Assembly: GCA_001414345.1 (NCBI GenBank)
Contig: LLCB01000015.1
Location: 124,001-188,000 of the forward strand
Length of the DNA: 64,000 nucleotides
Direction: 5' to 3'
Origin: Hymenoscyphus infarciens
Taxonomy: Eukaryota; Ascomycota; Leotiomycetes; Helotiales; Helotiaceae
Shown here: one piece after another, positions 49,062 through 62,646 of the stretch
Position numbering within the stretch: the stretch's first letter is position 1
Layout of the letters: every line of letters starts with the position of its first letter
Notes under the pieces: generated by a model
What the model was told of the DNA's origin: nothing
Database searches by the model: none
The model's input: only the letters and a program-made list of their open reading frames with translations
Translations under genes and position numbers: made by a program

Positions 49062-49703
49062 ATGGTACCCATGCTAGCGTTGGGACAGAATAGTGTTTCC
49101 CAAAATGACGCCAAATCACCTTGTTCATTGTCCTACCCACATCCTGACTCTCCAGCTTACCCCAATGTGCAAATATCCACCAGTTGCTTTTCTAAACCAG
49201 ACGTAAGAGTGAATGGAGAAAGGTGGCATGATTTTGTGACGTTGTTGGAACTCATGGGTGGTTTTTGGGTAGAAACCAACAATGGAAAAACGTCCTTGTT
49301 GTCGATGTTTGGCATGTATTGTAGGAGATTTCCCGTAGAGATTGGCCTCCTGCACGAGTACGATATTTCTGGGTTAGGTGCACCACAGACAACAAGGCGA
49401 TTTCTTAATGACCTCGATCCCTTGTTTCTTTGGACGTCACCTCTTCTCTTTTGGCCGACAATCTTGCTTGTCTCGGCTTCTATGATTTATTTCGCTCGTG
49501 TTATAGTTTGCTACAGAAAGTCTTTTCAGCTATCTCAAATAAATAATCTTAATACTTTCATCAGCAAACTATACGTTGTTGCAAAATGCGGATGTTGCGT
49601 ATGGCCCGATATCGGAACCGGTAAATACTCCGCTAAAAAGAAATTATACCCTTATTACTTTGGAGAAGCGGGTTCAACGATGAGGAGAGACGAAATCAAT
49701 TAA
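49062..49703 (+). CDS. Orphan membrane-associated protein, 213 residues
   Basis: A single frame from ATG 49062, 76 bp after the previous frame's stop. It carries a Pro/Ser-rich start, the segment VRVNGERWHDFVTLLELMGG, and one or two hydrophobic helices (PLLFWPTILLVSASMIYFAR). A Cys-containing patch (KCGCCVWPD) precedes a basic tail. No signal peptide. The family is unknown, and it may be the tail of a larger gene whose first part was lost. Both orphan frames lie in a region with no other genes. Confidence 0.4.
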   Translation: MVPMLALGQNSVSQNDAKSPCSLSYPHPDSPAYPNVQISTSCFSKPDVRVNGERWHDFVTLLELMGGFWVETNNGKTSLLSMFGMYCRRFPVEIGLLHEYDISGLGAPQTTRRFLNDLDPLFLWTSPLLFWPTILLVSASMIYFARVIVCYRKSFQLSQINNLNTFISKLYVVAKCGCCVWPDIGTGKYSAKKKLYPYYFGEAGSTMRRDEIN

Positions 49704-50014
49704 TCAATCACGCAAGGGCACTCTTCCTGTATTTGCATAGATCAATCGATCGAGATTATCATACTGCTGTGCAACAACATCTGCTGTGTTAAGGGTTCCC
49801 AAAGACAAGATATAATTATCGGTAGCATAAACCTGGTGTTGTGATCCTAATTATGCCGACGACTCCACGTCGCCAACTTCTTCATCCCAATTCCCAAACA
49901 TTCATGCCATTTTCAAAGTTCCCACCTTGAGAGGATGAATCAAGACTTGTAAATATCCGAATCACTAAAAAGAATATCAGTAACCACATCTCAACCCACC
50001 AAAAAGAATCGAAC

Positions 50015-51756
<1,742 letters not shown>

Positions 51757-52904
51757 CTTGAAGGTTGACTGTTGTTTGGGACTTGGATGGTCGTGAGCTC
51801 GCAGAAAAGGCAATCAATTGATTGTATATTTGAGAAATATGCAAGAGAATGAGGAGATGTACACAGAACGTTTAAGAATTAATTGGGAGAGGGAAACAAG
51901 TTTGGGGATTTCCAAAAAGATAACGAGTAAGTTGGTCTTGCTAGCTAGGACCCCTCTAAAGACCCTGACCCCACCTCACCCACCAAGTACGAGTAAGGTT
52001 TACAGGAAGGATAGCTGACTCCGAGCTGAGAGCTGCCCTGCTCCAATCTTCGATTCATCCAATCTTGGAAACTTCCAACACTCCGATAAGGTCTGGACCT
52101 GTCAACCCCTGAAATAGCCTGACATGACATGACGTACATGGCTTTGAAAAGGCAGCAAAATAAACTTGGAGTGCTCCGTACTGCAAATAACATTCGAGAT
52201 AGGTCGCTGCAGTGCCGGTTGAGTGGTTGCGAGACCTTCACAAAAAAACAGATCTTGGCTGGGAAGCATCACTGATGATTCCCGGACCAGTGGCAATTTT
52301 GAAGCGATTCTTGAGCTTGATTCCAGCCCGATTAATTGCATGTGTTAACGATAGGACCATACTATACTACAGATCCATGAGAATAGCAACTGTTCGATGA
52401 CGATAATAAAACTATCTATCGCATTGAAGCAAGGAAAATGAGGGCAGCAGGGCAGCTTCTAGCGCCGCCACCACGGAACTAGACTGCAGGTACGGAGCAC
52501 TCTACCAGACCAGATACTTGTCACACCAGAAGACTCGAACAAACGGGCGTTGACATTTCCCTCACAATCAGAATCGAACAAACGTAGCAACTGCAACTCT
52601 TATTGTTTTTTGGTGATGCTTGAGATTCCGCAAACAAAGGACGAGGGCCAATAACTTTTCGCCTGTACCCCTGCTCGCTGATCGCTACGACAACCAAAAG
52701 TAAATAAACCCTCAACCATCTGAACACAAGTCACAAACCACGAATCCCCTGCCACCCCAATTCACGAGTCCTGTCCAACCTCAACCCACCAGAGCTATAT
52801 CGGCACAGCATTTATCCTACACATATCCAACCGACGGGTTGCTGCATGAACCCTCGAGGACCTTGCACAGCACTATTTACAAACACTGACCGCTCCCCCA
52901 AGAA
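51757..52904. other. Divergent intergenic region
   Basis: Holds the amylase promoter on the left and the leader of the large acidic protein gene on the right (CA-rich from about 52730). No gene supported. Confidence 0.5.
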
Positions 52905-55900
52905 ATGGGAAAATCTACAAAACAAAAGAAATTCAACATCCACGTCGATCAATCCTGCTTGACAGACTCCACCGATCTCGCCATGTCTCCAGAGAGGAAT
53001 CCTTCCAACGAAACGATTGTGCGCCACGATTCATGGACGGAGGGAGACACGGGAGACAAGCCTGAGGAGACTTTGGAAGAGACGGTAGAAGATACACAGG
53101 ATAGCCACGACGATGACAGCGAAGAGAGCAGGGCCCGCGAACGACAAATCGATCGAATCCAAGCACAAATACAGGCTGCAGCTCGTGCAGTTGTCGAGAG
53201 CATTGAAAAGGACAACTATGGTGGAAATGAAGATTCTGTCTTGAGCATGCAAACGGACGAGGGCCCCGAGCCAGATGGAACAGAACTTACTTACGGGGAT
53301 GGGACGGAATTGACCTACGACGGAACAGAGGATACGTACGACTCGGAAGACCATAGTCATCTGGAAGACAGCCATTTGGACAGTCACTTGGAGGGCTCGC
53401 ATCTAGAGGACAGCCAGCTAGAGGAAAATCATTTAGAAGACAGCCATCTGGAGGAAAGCCATTTGGAAGATAGCCATTTGGAGGGTAGCCATTTGGAAGC
53501 AGATGAAGTCGACAATGGAGATGCTGCATCCAATGCCGATATTCATTCTCAACCAGACGAAGAAATACACGAAGACGATCCTGTATACGATTCTGTCAAC
53601 GAAGAAGTATCGGAATTGAACCCGGACATGGATGCCTCTGCAATAACTATTGAATCCGAACACGATCATAAGTCTGAAGCAGACCACGAGCTCGAGCACC
53701 AGGAGCATACTTCCGACCACGAACATGAACACGAAGAGCTTGTGCAAAGCATCGAACACGATGAAGACGATAACAAAGAGGAGGAGCATGAGGTGAAGGC
53801 AGAGGATGAAGAAGTAGAAACACCTATGCCGAAATACGAGTCCGAAAATGATCGAGGAGGAGACTCGAGCTCCCACAATGAAGGAGACATTGATGACGAT
53901 GTGTTTAGTCGAAACTCTGGTCACAGCGCTCGTAGCAGTCTGAACTCTTGCCACGGCTTGGATAGCTCAGACGAGCCATACGGACAGAAAGCTCTCACTT
54001 CTCCAGCGGTTGGGGAAGAGGCTGGCACACGCCGCGAATCCGAAGTTTCTCGCATCGAATCATACATGCATCCGATTCCAGATGCTGTGCAACATACCCA
54101 CCACGAACATACTCCGAGCCAGGTCCTCGCTCGCCCTCCTTTCCGAACTCCGTCTTCGGTACGTGCGCTGCAAATGTCCTCGCCGACTCAGTCCATCTAT
54201 AATGCTTCTCCCCGATCCGTAAAACGACATCTCCCTACAGTCTCCCGGATTGGGACGCCAAGTTCACACACATCCAAGAGCAGAACTCCAACACGTTTTA
54301 AGGCCAAGAAGGAACAACCCCTCGTCTTATTGCACGTTACAGTTCTACCACTTGAATGGCCTTACTCCCATCTTATGTCATCGCCAGAGCTTCCTGATAC
54401 CCTCCAGGATGTCAAGGAAAACTGGAGGCTTCTACAAGAGAAGCTAGGGGACACTGTTCTGGAGCGTGGTATCCTTCTTCCTCATCCCCAAGACTCATAT
54501 GACGTCCTCGAGGAACGTTTGCTTGAAGCACTGGAATTGCCTGTCCGACCACGCGCCTTGATATTAAAGTGTGGGCACTACATGGGCCCGGTCGAACTTG
54601 AGACTCCTTCCTCGGACGAAGATGCTGAAGAATTTTGGGCCGAAAAGGTGCCTCAAAGAAAGTGGTGCGACATCTGCCGAAGAGATGTAAGGCTCGAGAA
54701 CAGCGGGGAACCAGAAAAACGGAGGTTCAGAGTTAAGATATACGCCAGTAACGGTTTGATGCATGCTGGTGCTTGGGCGGCAGCTTGGAGAGAGATGGAA
54801 AGAGTTGATGTGGAGATTGGGCCGTGGGTTGAATCTCTTCAGCACACTGAGCTTGAGAAGTTGGCTATGCTGAAGCCTGAACTGCAAGCGAAGGAGGACC
54901 TTGACGACGGTTTCGAGGACGAAGAAGAAGAAGACAAGGAGGTAGTGAGAAATGTCAGCGAGCCCAGAGAGATCCAACAACCTCCCCCTGAGATTGAGAT
55001 GGCAAGCAATGAAGATATTCCAGAGGACGTTCTCCGAAATGTCAACATGTCGGAAAGACACGAGCACCGCGCCAAGGTCGAGGATGCCCCGGAACCCCAA
55101 GAGCGTGAAAAGAGCGTCGCCGACTACGAAAAGGAGATGCAAGAGTTGCTTCTTGAAGAAGAAAAAATGAGGGAGACGCATATCCGGGAACCGCCAAGTC
55201 CCCAGCGACCTCAACATTCTTTCCACGCTGAACCGAGAGCCAGGATAAACGAGGATTCTCTATCTGAGCTCTTGGTCGCGGCTGGCAAAGTTGCAATGAG
55301 AGATCGCAAGAATTTAGCCATACTGTTTTTGAGTATTCTGGTCTTGGTACTCGCTCTCAGACCCGGAGCGTCTACGCCTGGTCATCTACAAACGGCAAAC
55401 TCCTCGATGGCAGCTCCAGAAATCCTTGCAGCTCCTGCTACTCAATCCAGCCCTATTACCCCGGAAACCCGCGTCGAGGTAACAATTGAAGCTCCGGAAA
55501 TTGCAACAAAGACCCCTGAGCAGCCAGCTGTAGGAATCCCAGTTCAAATCCCTGCTAAGAAGGTACAACAACGAAAGCCGAAGGTTGCAAGGAGTGCCCC
55601 GAAAAAGCGAGTAACGAAGAAGCCTGTCAGAGAGGAAGCACCTCCAGCCAGGAAAGAAGCGAAAGTGGAGAAGCCGAAACCGGTAGTAGAGACCGTCGAG
55701 GATATCATCGAGGAGGATGAAGTCGAGGCAGTACAACCGGAGGCGATCGCTGAAATGCCTCAGGTGGAAGTTAGAGAAGGGGCTGAGGAAATTAGTGTCA
55801 ATATGTCGGAGCAAAACTTGAATGCCGAAGTGGGGGCCGTTGAAGGGGTGGAAATGGTTGAGGAGGCAGATGAAGAAGATGAAAATGAATCAGAAGAGGG

Positions 55901-56012
55901 TGAAGATGAGGCAGGAGCCATTGAAGAGGATGCGCCGAGAGCACCTAAGTTATCTGACCCATCTGCTCTAGATGGAGAGTTTGACGAGCGCCCGGAGGGA
56001 GAAAAGTCGTAA
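52905..56012 (+). CDS. Acidic repeat-bearing membrane protein, 1035 residues
   Basis: One intronless frame from ATG 52905. The N-terminal 400 residues are extremely acidic. Near residues 150-198 ten consecutive five-residue units of the type SHLED/SHLEE/SHLEG appear, followed by more Glu/His/Asp-rich sequence. A conserved-looking core at about residues 480-640 contains VTVLPLEWPYSHLMSSPELP, a VKENWRLLQEKLGDTVLERG helix, and CDICRRDV (about residue 588) with MHAGAWAAAWREMERVDVEI. A coiled coil follows (ADYEKEMQELLLEEEKMR), one hydrophobic helix (LAILFLSILVLVLALRPG, about residue 803), and a long Pro/Glu/Lys-rich tail. Filamentous ascomycetes have proteins of this build, sometimes labelled pathway-specific nitrogen regulator; I find no DNA-binding motif to support that label. 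Function unknown; probably a single-pass membrane protein. Confidence 0.85.
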   Translation: MGKSTKQKKFNIHVDQSCLTDSTDLAMSPERNPSNETIVRHDSWTEGDTGDKPEETLEETVEDTQDSHDDDSEESRARERQIDRIQAQIQAAARAVVESIEKDNYGGNEDSVLSMQTDEGPEPDGTELTYGDGTELTYDGTEDTYDSEDHSHLEDSHLDSHLEGSHLEDSQLEENHLEDSHLEESHLEDSHLEGSHLEADEVDNGDAASNADIHSQPDEEIHEDDPVYDSVNEEVSELNPDMDASAITIESEHDHKSEADHELEHQEHTSDHEHEHEELVQSIEHDEDDNKEEEHEVKAEDEEVETPMPKYESENDRGGDSSSHNEGDIDDDVFSRNSGHSARSSLNSCHGLDSSDEPYGQKALTSPAVGEEAGTRRESEVSRIESYMHPIPDAVQHTHHEHTPSQVLARPPFRTPSSVRALQMSSPTQSIYNASPRSVKRHLPTVSRIGTPSSHTSKSRTPTRFKAKKEQPLVLLHVTVLPLEWPYSHLMSSPELPDTLQDVKENWRLLQEKLGDTVLERGILLPHPQDSYDVLEERLLEALELPVRPRALILKCGHYMGPVELETPSSDEDAEEFWAEKVPQRKWCDICRRDVRLENSGEPEKRRFRVKIYASNGLMHAGAWAAAWREMERVDVEIGPWVESLQHTELEKLAMLKPELQAKEDLDDGFEDEEEEDKEVVRNVSEPREIQQPPPEIEMASNEDIPEDVLRNVNMSERHEHRAKVEDAPEPQEREKSVADYEKEMQELLLEEEKMRETHIREPPSPQRPQHSFHAEPRARINEDSLSELLVAAGKVAMRDRKNLAILFLSILVLVLALRPGASTPGHLQTANSSMAAPEILAAPATQSSPITPETRVEVTIEAPEIATKTPEQPAVGIPVQIPAKKVQQRKPKVARSAPKKRVTKKPVREEAPPARKEAKVEKPKPVVETVEDIIEEDEVEAVQPEAIAEMPQVEVREGAEEISVNMSEQNLNAEVGAVEGVEMVEEADEEDENESEEGEDEAGAIEEDAPRAPKLSDPSALDGEFDERPEGEKS
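53352..53505 (+). repeat. 15-bp coding minisatellite
   Basis: About ten tandem units of 15 bp (one of 12 bp) coding for SHLED-type pentapeptides. Substitutions fall mainly at the last codon (GAC, GAG, GGC), so the units are diverged but kept in frame. Confidence 0.9.
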
Positions 56013-57106
56013 AATCTTGGGAGGGTAGGAGAGCAAGAAATCAGAATCATTAATTTCTCGCAGTTTAAGAAAGAGGGGACACTGAACGAGTATTTGGAAA
56101 GGGAAGCAAGCATATTTGAGCGAAGCGTTTTTCTAGTTCTTTCGTTGTTTCGTTGTTTTTGTTTTTGTTTACTGTTTACTTGGCTGGAATGTCTGGAATG
56201 TAGTTAGAGATACCGTGTTGTTGAAAAGCAAAGGTTTAATGTGACATGACAGTTAATGAAAGGTTATATCATTCCAGCCATTTCTATTTTTCCATTTCCA
56301 GTAAATCGTTGGGGGGGGGTTGTCAGAAAGGGATACTGTTGACCGACGTTTCCCTTATTTCATGACAGTGTCTTACCTACTTCCCGATGCTTACTCCGTA
56401 TGTGCCTAATTGGTACGAGAAGTATGCGGTAGTTGGTTCTCCGGTTGCCTGGATTACGGAAGCGAAGAAGCCATGAGAAGATTGTGTTGTCGCACCATTG
56501 CTTGTGGTTGGTCGTATGTCAGGTTGTGGTTTTTCCGCTTTTGGTGTTGGTCTCGAAGAGAATTCAGTCCATACACCGCCTTATCTTTTTCTTTCAAGTC
56601 GTGATTCGTGGGGCGTATGTAGACTATCGCGTTATTTCAATTGGTGGCATCGTATTTAGAAAAATGGTTCCGTCTCTTATAATGCTTATTGGCCTTTCTA
56701 TCAAACCCTCCTCATGTTTTTTTCTATTTCGTCCATCTCCCCAACTCCCTAGCGCCTACCGGGTTGTTTCAAGTTGAAGCAGCGTATTCAAGAAATGTAA
56801 TCTCGTCTATAAAAGTCTTGTATTGCTTAAGGAAAGTGTTCTGTTGCCCTTTCTATCAAAGCCCTCGCTTGTCTAGTCTAATTCTTCCGAAACTCCAACT
56901 CCCCAGCTGGTGCAAATTACAAACAAGTGTATGTCCGAAACCAGAAAAAACCCTCTCGTCTAGAACTAGTTTATATCCCTTCCCGTTCTATCCCAAACTC
57001 CAATATTTCGATTTACCCATAGACTCCTGTTCGAACCCTGCTTTCCTACACTCAACACTGCGTGCTCAGCCTCCTGTCTGAAGACAAGTGTGAGCGGAAA
57101 TATGCT
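56013..57106. other. Intergenic region
   Basis: 3' end of the large protein gene, then CT-rich sequence without a supported gene. Frames at 56433-57081 are leucine/serine/phenylalanine-rich by base composition only. Confidence 0.5.
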
Positions 57107-57297
57107 CTAGACGGAAGCGGCGTCTTCGATGGTGGCATTTTGTCTTCCGTAGTACTATAGTTTTTGAACATTGGCTTTTGAAAGCTTTTGGCTTTTGAGA
57201 CTGCACTTACTGGGTCATCTGGTTGAGGCTCTGGCTTTGGGGGGTCCTGGTTTGGAGAGCCAACAACTGGGGAAGTTGGGAAGATAGACATGGACAT
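57107..57297 (-). CDS. Tiny spliced gene, 44 residues
   Basis: Two exons on the minus strand, 57211-57297 and 57107-57154, joined by a 56-bp intron (GTAAGT donor, ACTATAG acceptor), the same length class as introns in firm genes here. The product starts MSMSIFPTSPVVGSPNQD, has a PPKPEPQPDD proline stretch, and after splicing ends YYGRQNATIEDAASV. The unspliced frame also stays open, for 81 residues from the same ATG, so the protein could have two forms. There is no signal peptide or known domain. The call rests on the donor/acceptor quality alone. Confidence 0.4.
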
Positions 57298-60200
57298 GTT
57301 TTCGTTGGGCAATTGTTGGGAAGTTTTGAGAGTGAGGAGTTAGGTCGAAAGAGAAGTGCTTTTTTTCCTAAAGCTTGAGAATTGTTGTTGGTATTTTTTG
57401 TGTCTTGGTTGGTGAAATGCTTTGAGAGGCTTTGAAATTTGATTGTGTTGATGATGGGATATCTTAAAAGAGGGAACTTGAGGTTCTTATATCTCTTCGA
57501 TTCCCTCGTATCACCATCAACACTTCGAAAATGCGCAGTCTGCAGATGGAGGGCAAATCAAAAAGCCTAGAGCTTGAGTGAACTTGAAGGAGGCATCCCT
57601 CAGTCAAGTTCGTATTATCTACTAGTCGACTCTTGCGGCAAATCATATTCGTTCCCACCAAGTTCAACTCCATTGGAAGCTGAGGCTGAGTGGCGCTCAC
57701 CGTTACATTCTCTATCAGTCCGGTGCGCTTTCATCAAGGAGAGTTGCCAGCAGGAGTCTTTCAGCAGGAGTCAGTAATCTAGACTGCAACAGCTTTGGTG
57801 GCGGTGTTTGGCCAAAGTATCTCGGAATCCATAAACATCCTACCCTCTCCCCCTATCCGCATGGCGTCTATCGTTTATCCTGGGCACATTTTTTATGCAT
57901 CTTTCTTGTTCTTGATCCTACCCGGCGTTCAGCCACTCCCGCTCCTGGAGGTACTTGTCGATGGGTGGATTTGGTTTGTTCAGATGAGAAAGCTGCCTGA
58001 CACCTGAGTCTGCTTCACCGGTCGAAATGGGCCAAATCGAAAGAGGCACCGAGGCACATATTATTTTTAACAATTGTACGTCTAATTCCGTATCTGGTCA
58101 AAAATAACGTCCGTGACGAGGAATAAAGGAAGAAACTCAATTTAGTTTCCCTCGTTCAGCTTCTATCTTATTTACCGCTACAATCGTATTTCTACTGCCG
58201 CGTAAATCGGTACTTCACAATTCCGTTGTAAGCACCTTATTTTAGGTGTAATAAACGATGAACCCCACTGGACATGGTCGTTTATGTTCCTTCGTTGGCT
58301 GGTGCGTGCACATAGCCTCATTCTTGGGGGGGGGGAGAAAGGTACCAAAACCTGGTTGTAGGATTCTGGTTTATAGTTTATAAATTGCAACTGCCAGATT
58401 TTCGGGGACCTGTCTACCGAAACCCGAAGACATGGTCGCTGTGCTAGGCTCTGCAGACATACATAATGCCTGCCATTCCGTCATTGAATGGGATGTGTAT
58501 GGGGTTTTAAACAGCCGAGGCATCCAATAATTAATCAGTATGGATCTACCTCTCGCACATTATGAGTCTAAATGAGTACTTTTACCCCGATACCCCGTAA
58601 ACCCGGTTGCGTTTATCGTTTTGGTGATGGATGAGGATGTATTAAGGAGGACGCTTACCGCTTTCAGCCCTACCACTGATGCATGCGGCGTGTAAGCATT
58701 ATATCGTATACATCATACCACATGCTAACTTCATTCTGTACACTTACGAATCTTGGTGCGAGACGCGGATACGAAACGAACCGAATGCGAAATCTTTTTT
58801 TCTGGCGTAGGATGACTACAGGTAGTTGTTGTCCTCAGTTGGAAATACTTCAGGCAACAATCTAAAATGTTTTCCTCGGTTTTCCATTCGCATTGGTGAG
58901 CAATAAGGGGATAAGCCAGCGCTGCCACCGTGGTCTCGGTAACGAATTGGGGTTCGGTGGATGCCGGCACCCAACTAATTCTTTTCACGGAACTTTTGAT
59001 CTGCTTGAGAATTGGGGTTTATTTTGAGGATTTACGGTACTCTACTCGGCTAAGCATATTTTTCGAGACGTGCTTTGAGGCTGATTGAGGGAATGCTGTT
59101 ATTGTCATGGATCTAGCTGTTGGGGAGTTGTTGGTTGCTGGGGGTACTTTTACTTTGAGATTCGCCACTTCATTTGTTTGATGGTTGAGCTTGATTTCTA
59201 AAATTCGGGAAGTTTCCTGATCTTCTGTTTTCTCAGGTTAAATCACTGCTTGTAGGAGATTTCAAACAAGATTCCTTTGCTGTGTGTGTCATCACTTCGA
59301 ATTATCGACACCTCTCCTTCATCGATACCATCAGAATTTTCTTTACGTACTCGCACAGGAGTCCAATCACGCATCGGTAAAGTCCGTTGCGGGAAAATTC
59401 CTGATTATACCGCCTCGGACCGTTCACAGCCTGGTAGCCAAATGCTAGATCTGGTTGCCACAGTTTGGACTGCAGGTTCACGAACCACTTTTTATTTCAA
59501 ACACGACTTGAGAAGCTGAAGCCTTCCATACAACCTTTAGTCTGTGCCATTCTCGTACACAGTATTGCATGACGAGACGTGAATCAAAAAAGCGTCGTAA
59601 TGGGACACGAAACTTCTTTCAAGGCTCCCATTTGCTACTCTTGGGTGTAAACAAGCTATTCTGCTTGAGAAACATGCATGTCTTGCCACCCGGGGAAGAA
59701 TACAAATACAGACACCGAAGTAATTTGTTCAAAGAGCATTCGAACCGTATGTTTTTAGCTCGATTTTGAATTTAGCACAAGCAAAGAACCATCAACATTT
59801 CTTCCGGGCTGGCAACTACAAAGCTGGACCCCGAGGAGTTCAAAGAATACAGTTGACTCTCTGCAATTGCTGAATCCATTTCATAGAACTCGAAAAATCT
59901 ATTTCTACCTAGTGTACATCGCCAGGGTTGCAAGCATTCGTGGTTGTACCCTACGAAAGCAAAGCACCTCCCTGTCGTAGGTGTTCTGTACCACACAGAA
60001 TATAGCCTAATCAGAGCCCTTATCAGAGGGTTTACAAGGAAGTTTTAAGTAAGGATTAGTATTAAAAAGTAACAATATTCTATAAGAGTAAAGGGCCTAT
60101 AATTAACAAAGCTTAGACTTTTTTAAGGTATTTTAAAATAAGAATTATTTTGAATTTTAAATTTTAATTTTATACTTTCTCTCGCTCTCTACGCTCTCTT

Positions 60201-60549
60201 CCTCTTCTCTCTCTTAAAAAAGTAGATAGTTTCTTCTAAGTCACTTTAAAGGTAAGGAATTTAAAAGCTTATCTATAGATATATATATAGATAGGTATAA
60301 GTACGCGAAGTAGTAAACTTTGCCTAAAACGTCTAATTTTGTTACTTATTCTTTTAAAAGAAGCAATTTCGAAGAAGTAGAAGATTAGTAAAAAAAGAAG
60401 AGAGTAATTAGGTAATTATATAATATAAGGCTAATCCTAGATACTAAGAGTACTAACTATTTCTTAAAAGAGGTGTGATATATTTTTAGGTTGAAAACGC
60501 TCTAAGGAGCTTGAATTTAGGAGGTGAAAACTCTGCTATATATACAGGG

Positions 60550-60575
60550 AAAGGGGGTCACGTAAGACCCCTTTT
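60550..60575. repeat. Short hairpin in AT-rich DNA
   Basis: AAAGGGGGTC and GACCCCTTTT pair over 10 positions (one G-T) across a 6-base loop, ACGTAA. It stands out in an AT-rich tract and could be an end or centre of a decayed element. Confidence 0.6.
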
Positions 60576-61553
60576 TTCCGTGACAAGAGAATATATAATA
60601 GCTATTCCTATTTATTAACCTCTATAACCTCTTAAAGTACTTAAAACTACAAAGCTAGCGCCTATAGTATCCACTTCGCTTAGAAAGAGCTCGAGTACTA
60701 TTCTCTACTTCCACTTTAAGTTTTTATTCTTTACTAGCTTACTTATAAGGATAAAAACCCTTATTAGAGTATACTAGACACACCGAGGGAGTGTTCTAGA
60801 TACTTATCTTGCTTTCGTAGAGGTAATCTTAAAGCTTTAATAAAGGCACCATAAACCTATCGTGTTCTAGCCGTAGCTACATTTGGTAGGTCGCGATCCC
60901 CTATACCCCTGGTGTATTAGAGGTCCGCCTACTAGTACTAGGGAGAGAAGGCGTTTGAAATGATTCCACTTTTAAAGTCAAGAGCCTACTGCAGGAGAAA
61001 AGTCACTACTCCATCAAGTTACCAGGTCCTTATTGTCTATCTTATTACACAAGGCCCTGCATGAAATGCAAAGAGGGCTCATTTGGTACCTAAATAGTCG
61101 GATACTTCTGAATTACCAAATCGCTTTAACATTGAGTCATACAGTAGCATTATATAGGAACCACTCACACGATCCAAGAAATTTTATTCTTAACCCCCTT
61201 TAAACTCCCTCTAAGGATATATCGTATATACTTGACTCAAAAAACGCCGTCTTCTTCCCATCTTCCTTCTCATTTACCCACATAACCTTAACATTCATTC
61301 ACTAACTTACAGCCGAAGGAAAAAACCCAGGAATTTCAGATATGCCAGCCAAACAACAATTTGCGTTTCAGCTCGCTCGTAAACATTTCGATTTAGTTGT
61401 CTTTCTAGGTAGGAAATCCTTCTCCTGCTTATACAGAGAAGCCTCGCTCTCCCTTCTCTTCCCTACAATACAACATCTTAAAAACCCTTTTCAACAACCA
61501 CCTCCTGAGAAGAAAAGAAAAAAAACAAGTATTTACCCAGTGGCGCAGCCTTT

Positions 61554-62099
61554 GACATAAGCGGATAGAGCTACAATTCACAAAATTTTTAACCATAAAC
61601 CGTCTAAGAGCTTCTAAGGACATCTAAAGAGTTTTTTACTTCTACCTCGTCGTAAACGTTCTATAGCTACTCTTTCTTTATAGCTACTCTCTCTTCCTAG
61701 CCCTCTCTCGCTATCTCTCTCTCGCTTTTCCTTAGCTCCTTCACTGTTTTACTAATCCTAAGCGTTAATATCGCTCTAATTTAAATATAGAGATAAAAAA
61801 ACAGGTAAGGAGAATAAGAAAGAATAATAAGGATAAGCTAGGAAAAGAGGAGATTAACTACTTACTATGCTCTTATAAGCTAGTGCCTTCTAACCTCTTT
61901 TAGGAGAAGGCTCTCGACTAACGCGTAAACACTCTTCCTCTTCCTCTTATACTATTACATTATTAAAATCGATCAAAGTAAAGAGAGCGTAGAGAAGCGT
62001 AGCATCTTATGCCTACGTTCTTACAAAGTCCTCTTAAAGTGTCTAATAAACCTATTTATGATTGAAAGGTTCTAAGTGGTGGCCCTATCCGCTTATGTC
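61554..62099. mobile_element. Inverted-repeat element, about 546 bp
   Basis: GACATAAGCGGATAG at 61554-61568 is exactly repeated inverted as CTATCCGCTTATGTC at 62085-62099. Similarity continues inward a few bases (AGCTAC on the left, GGCCACC read inward on the right). The inside is AT-rich with CTCTCT and TATAGCTACTCT repeats and no coding frame. It looks like a non-autonomous DNA element or a RIP-damaged remnant. No target-site duplication is clear, so the true ends may lie slightly outside. Confidence 0.55.
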
Positions 62100-62390
62100 C
62101 GTTCCGTAAACCTTTAGCTCGTTCGTAGTTACCACGAGTCAACAAGCCAGGAACTCAAAACCAACAAAATTTAACAAAGAAAAAAGACAACAGATTTCTC
62201 AAAATACCTACCTATATCTAGAATAATTCACAGAGAGACTCTCTAGTAATCTTACCACACTCTCCCCATCGTAAACTTCTCAATCCAACCTCTTCATATC
62301 CAAGAAAAGCACCCACCAGTCATACGTAAACCCACCAACCCCCCCCCCCCCTCGAACAACGGCGAAGCAATTCAGGTATAACATCATAGA

Positions 62391-62646
62391 CAACACTAAA
62401 CACTAAACACTAAACACCAAACACCAAACACTAAACAGCTTACTACTTACTACTTACTACTTACAACTCATAAAGAACTAGGTAACACAATCCAACTCCA
62501 ACTCCAACTCCCTCTCCAAAATCCCTCCCCTACAAAAACAAAAAACAAAAAACAAAAAACAAAAAACAAAAAACAAAAAACAAAAAACAAAAAACAAAAA
62601 ACAAAAAACAAAAGCAAAAGCAAAAGCAAAAAGCAAAAAACAAAAG
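62391..62646 (+). repeat. Simple repeats: ACTAAAC, TACTACT and CAAAAAA arrays
   Basis: Seven-base units ACTAAAC/ACCAAAC (about 62391-62438), then TTACTAC units (about 62440-62465), then about eleven copies of CAAAAAA with trailing CAAAAG units (62531-62646). Typical intergenic slippage repeats; a poly-C run lies just upstream at 62339-62352. Confidence 0.9.

Noticed and set aside
53433..55226. Several long minus-strand frames opposite the acidic protein
   Set aside because: They mirror the Glu/Asp-rich coding strand as Phe/Leu/Ser-rich shadows with no starts, introns or motifs.
57017..57047. GTTCGAACC-like word as part of a tRNA gene
   Set aside because: No acceptor stem, D-arm or anticodon arm can be formed around it.
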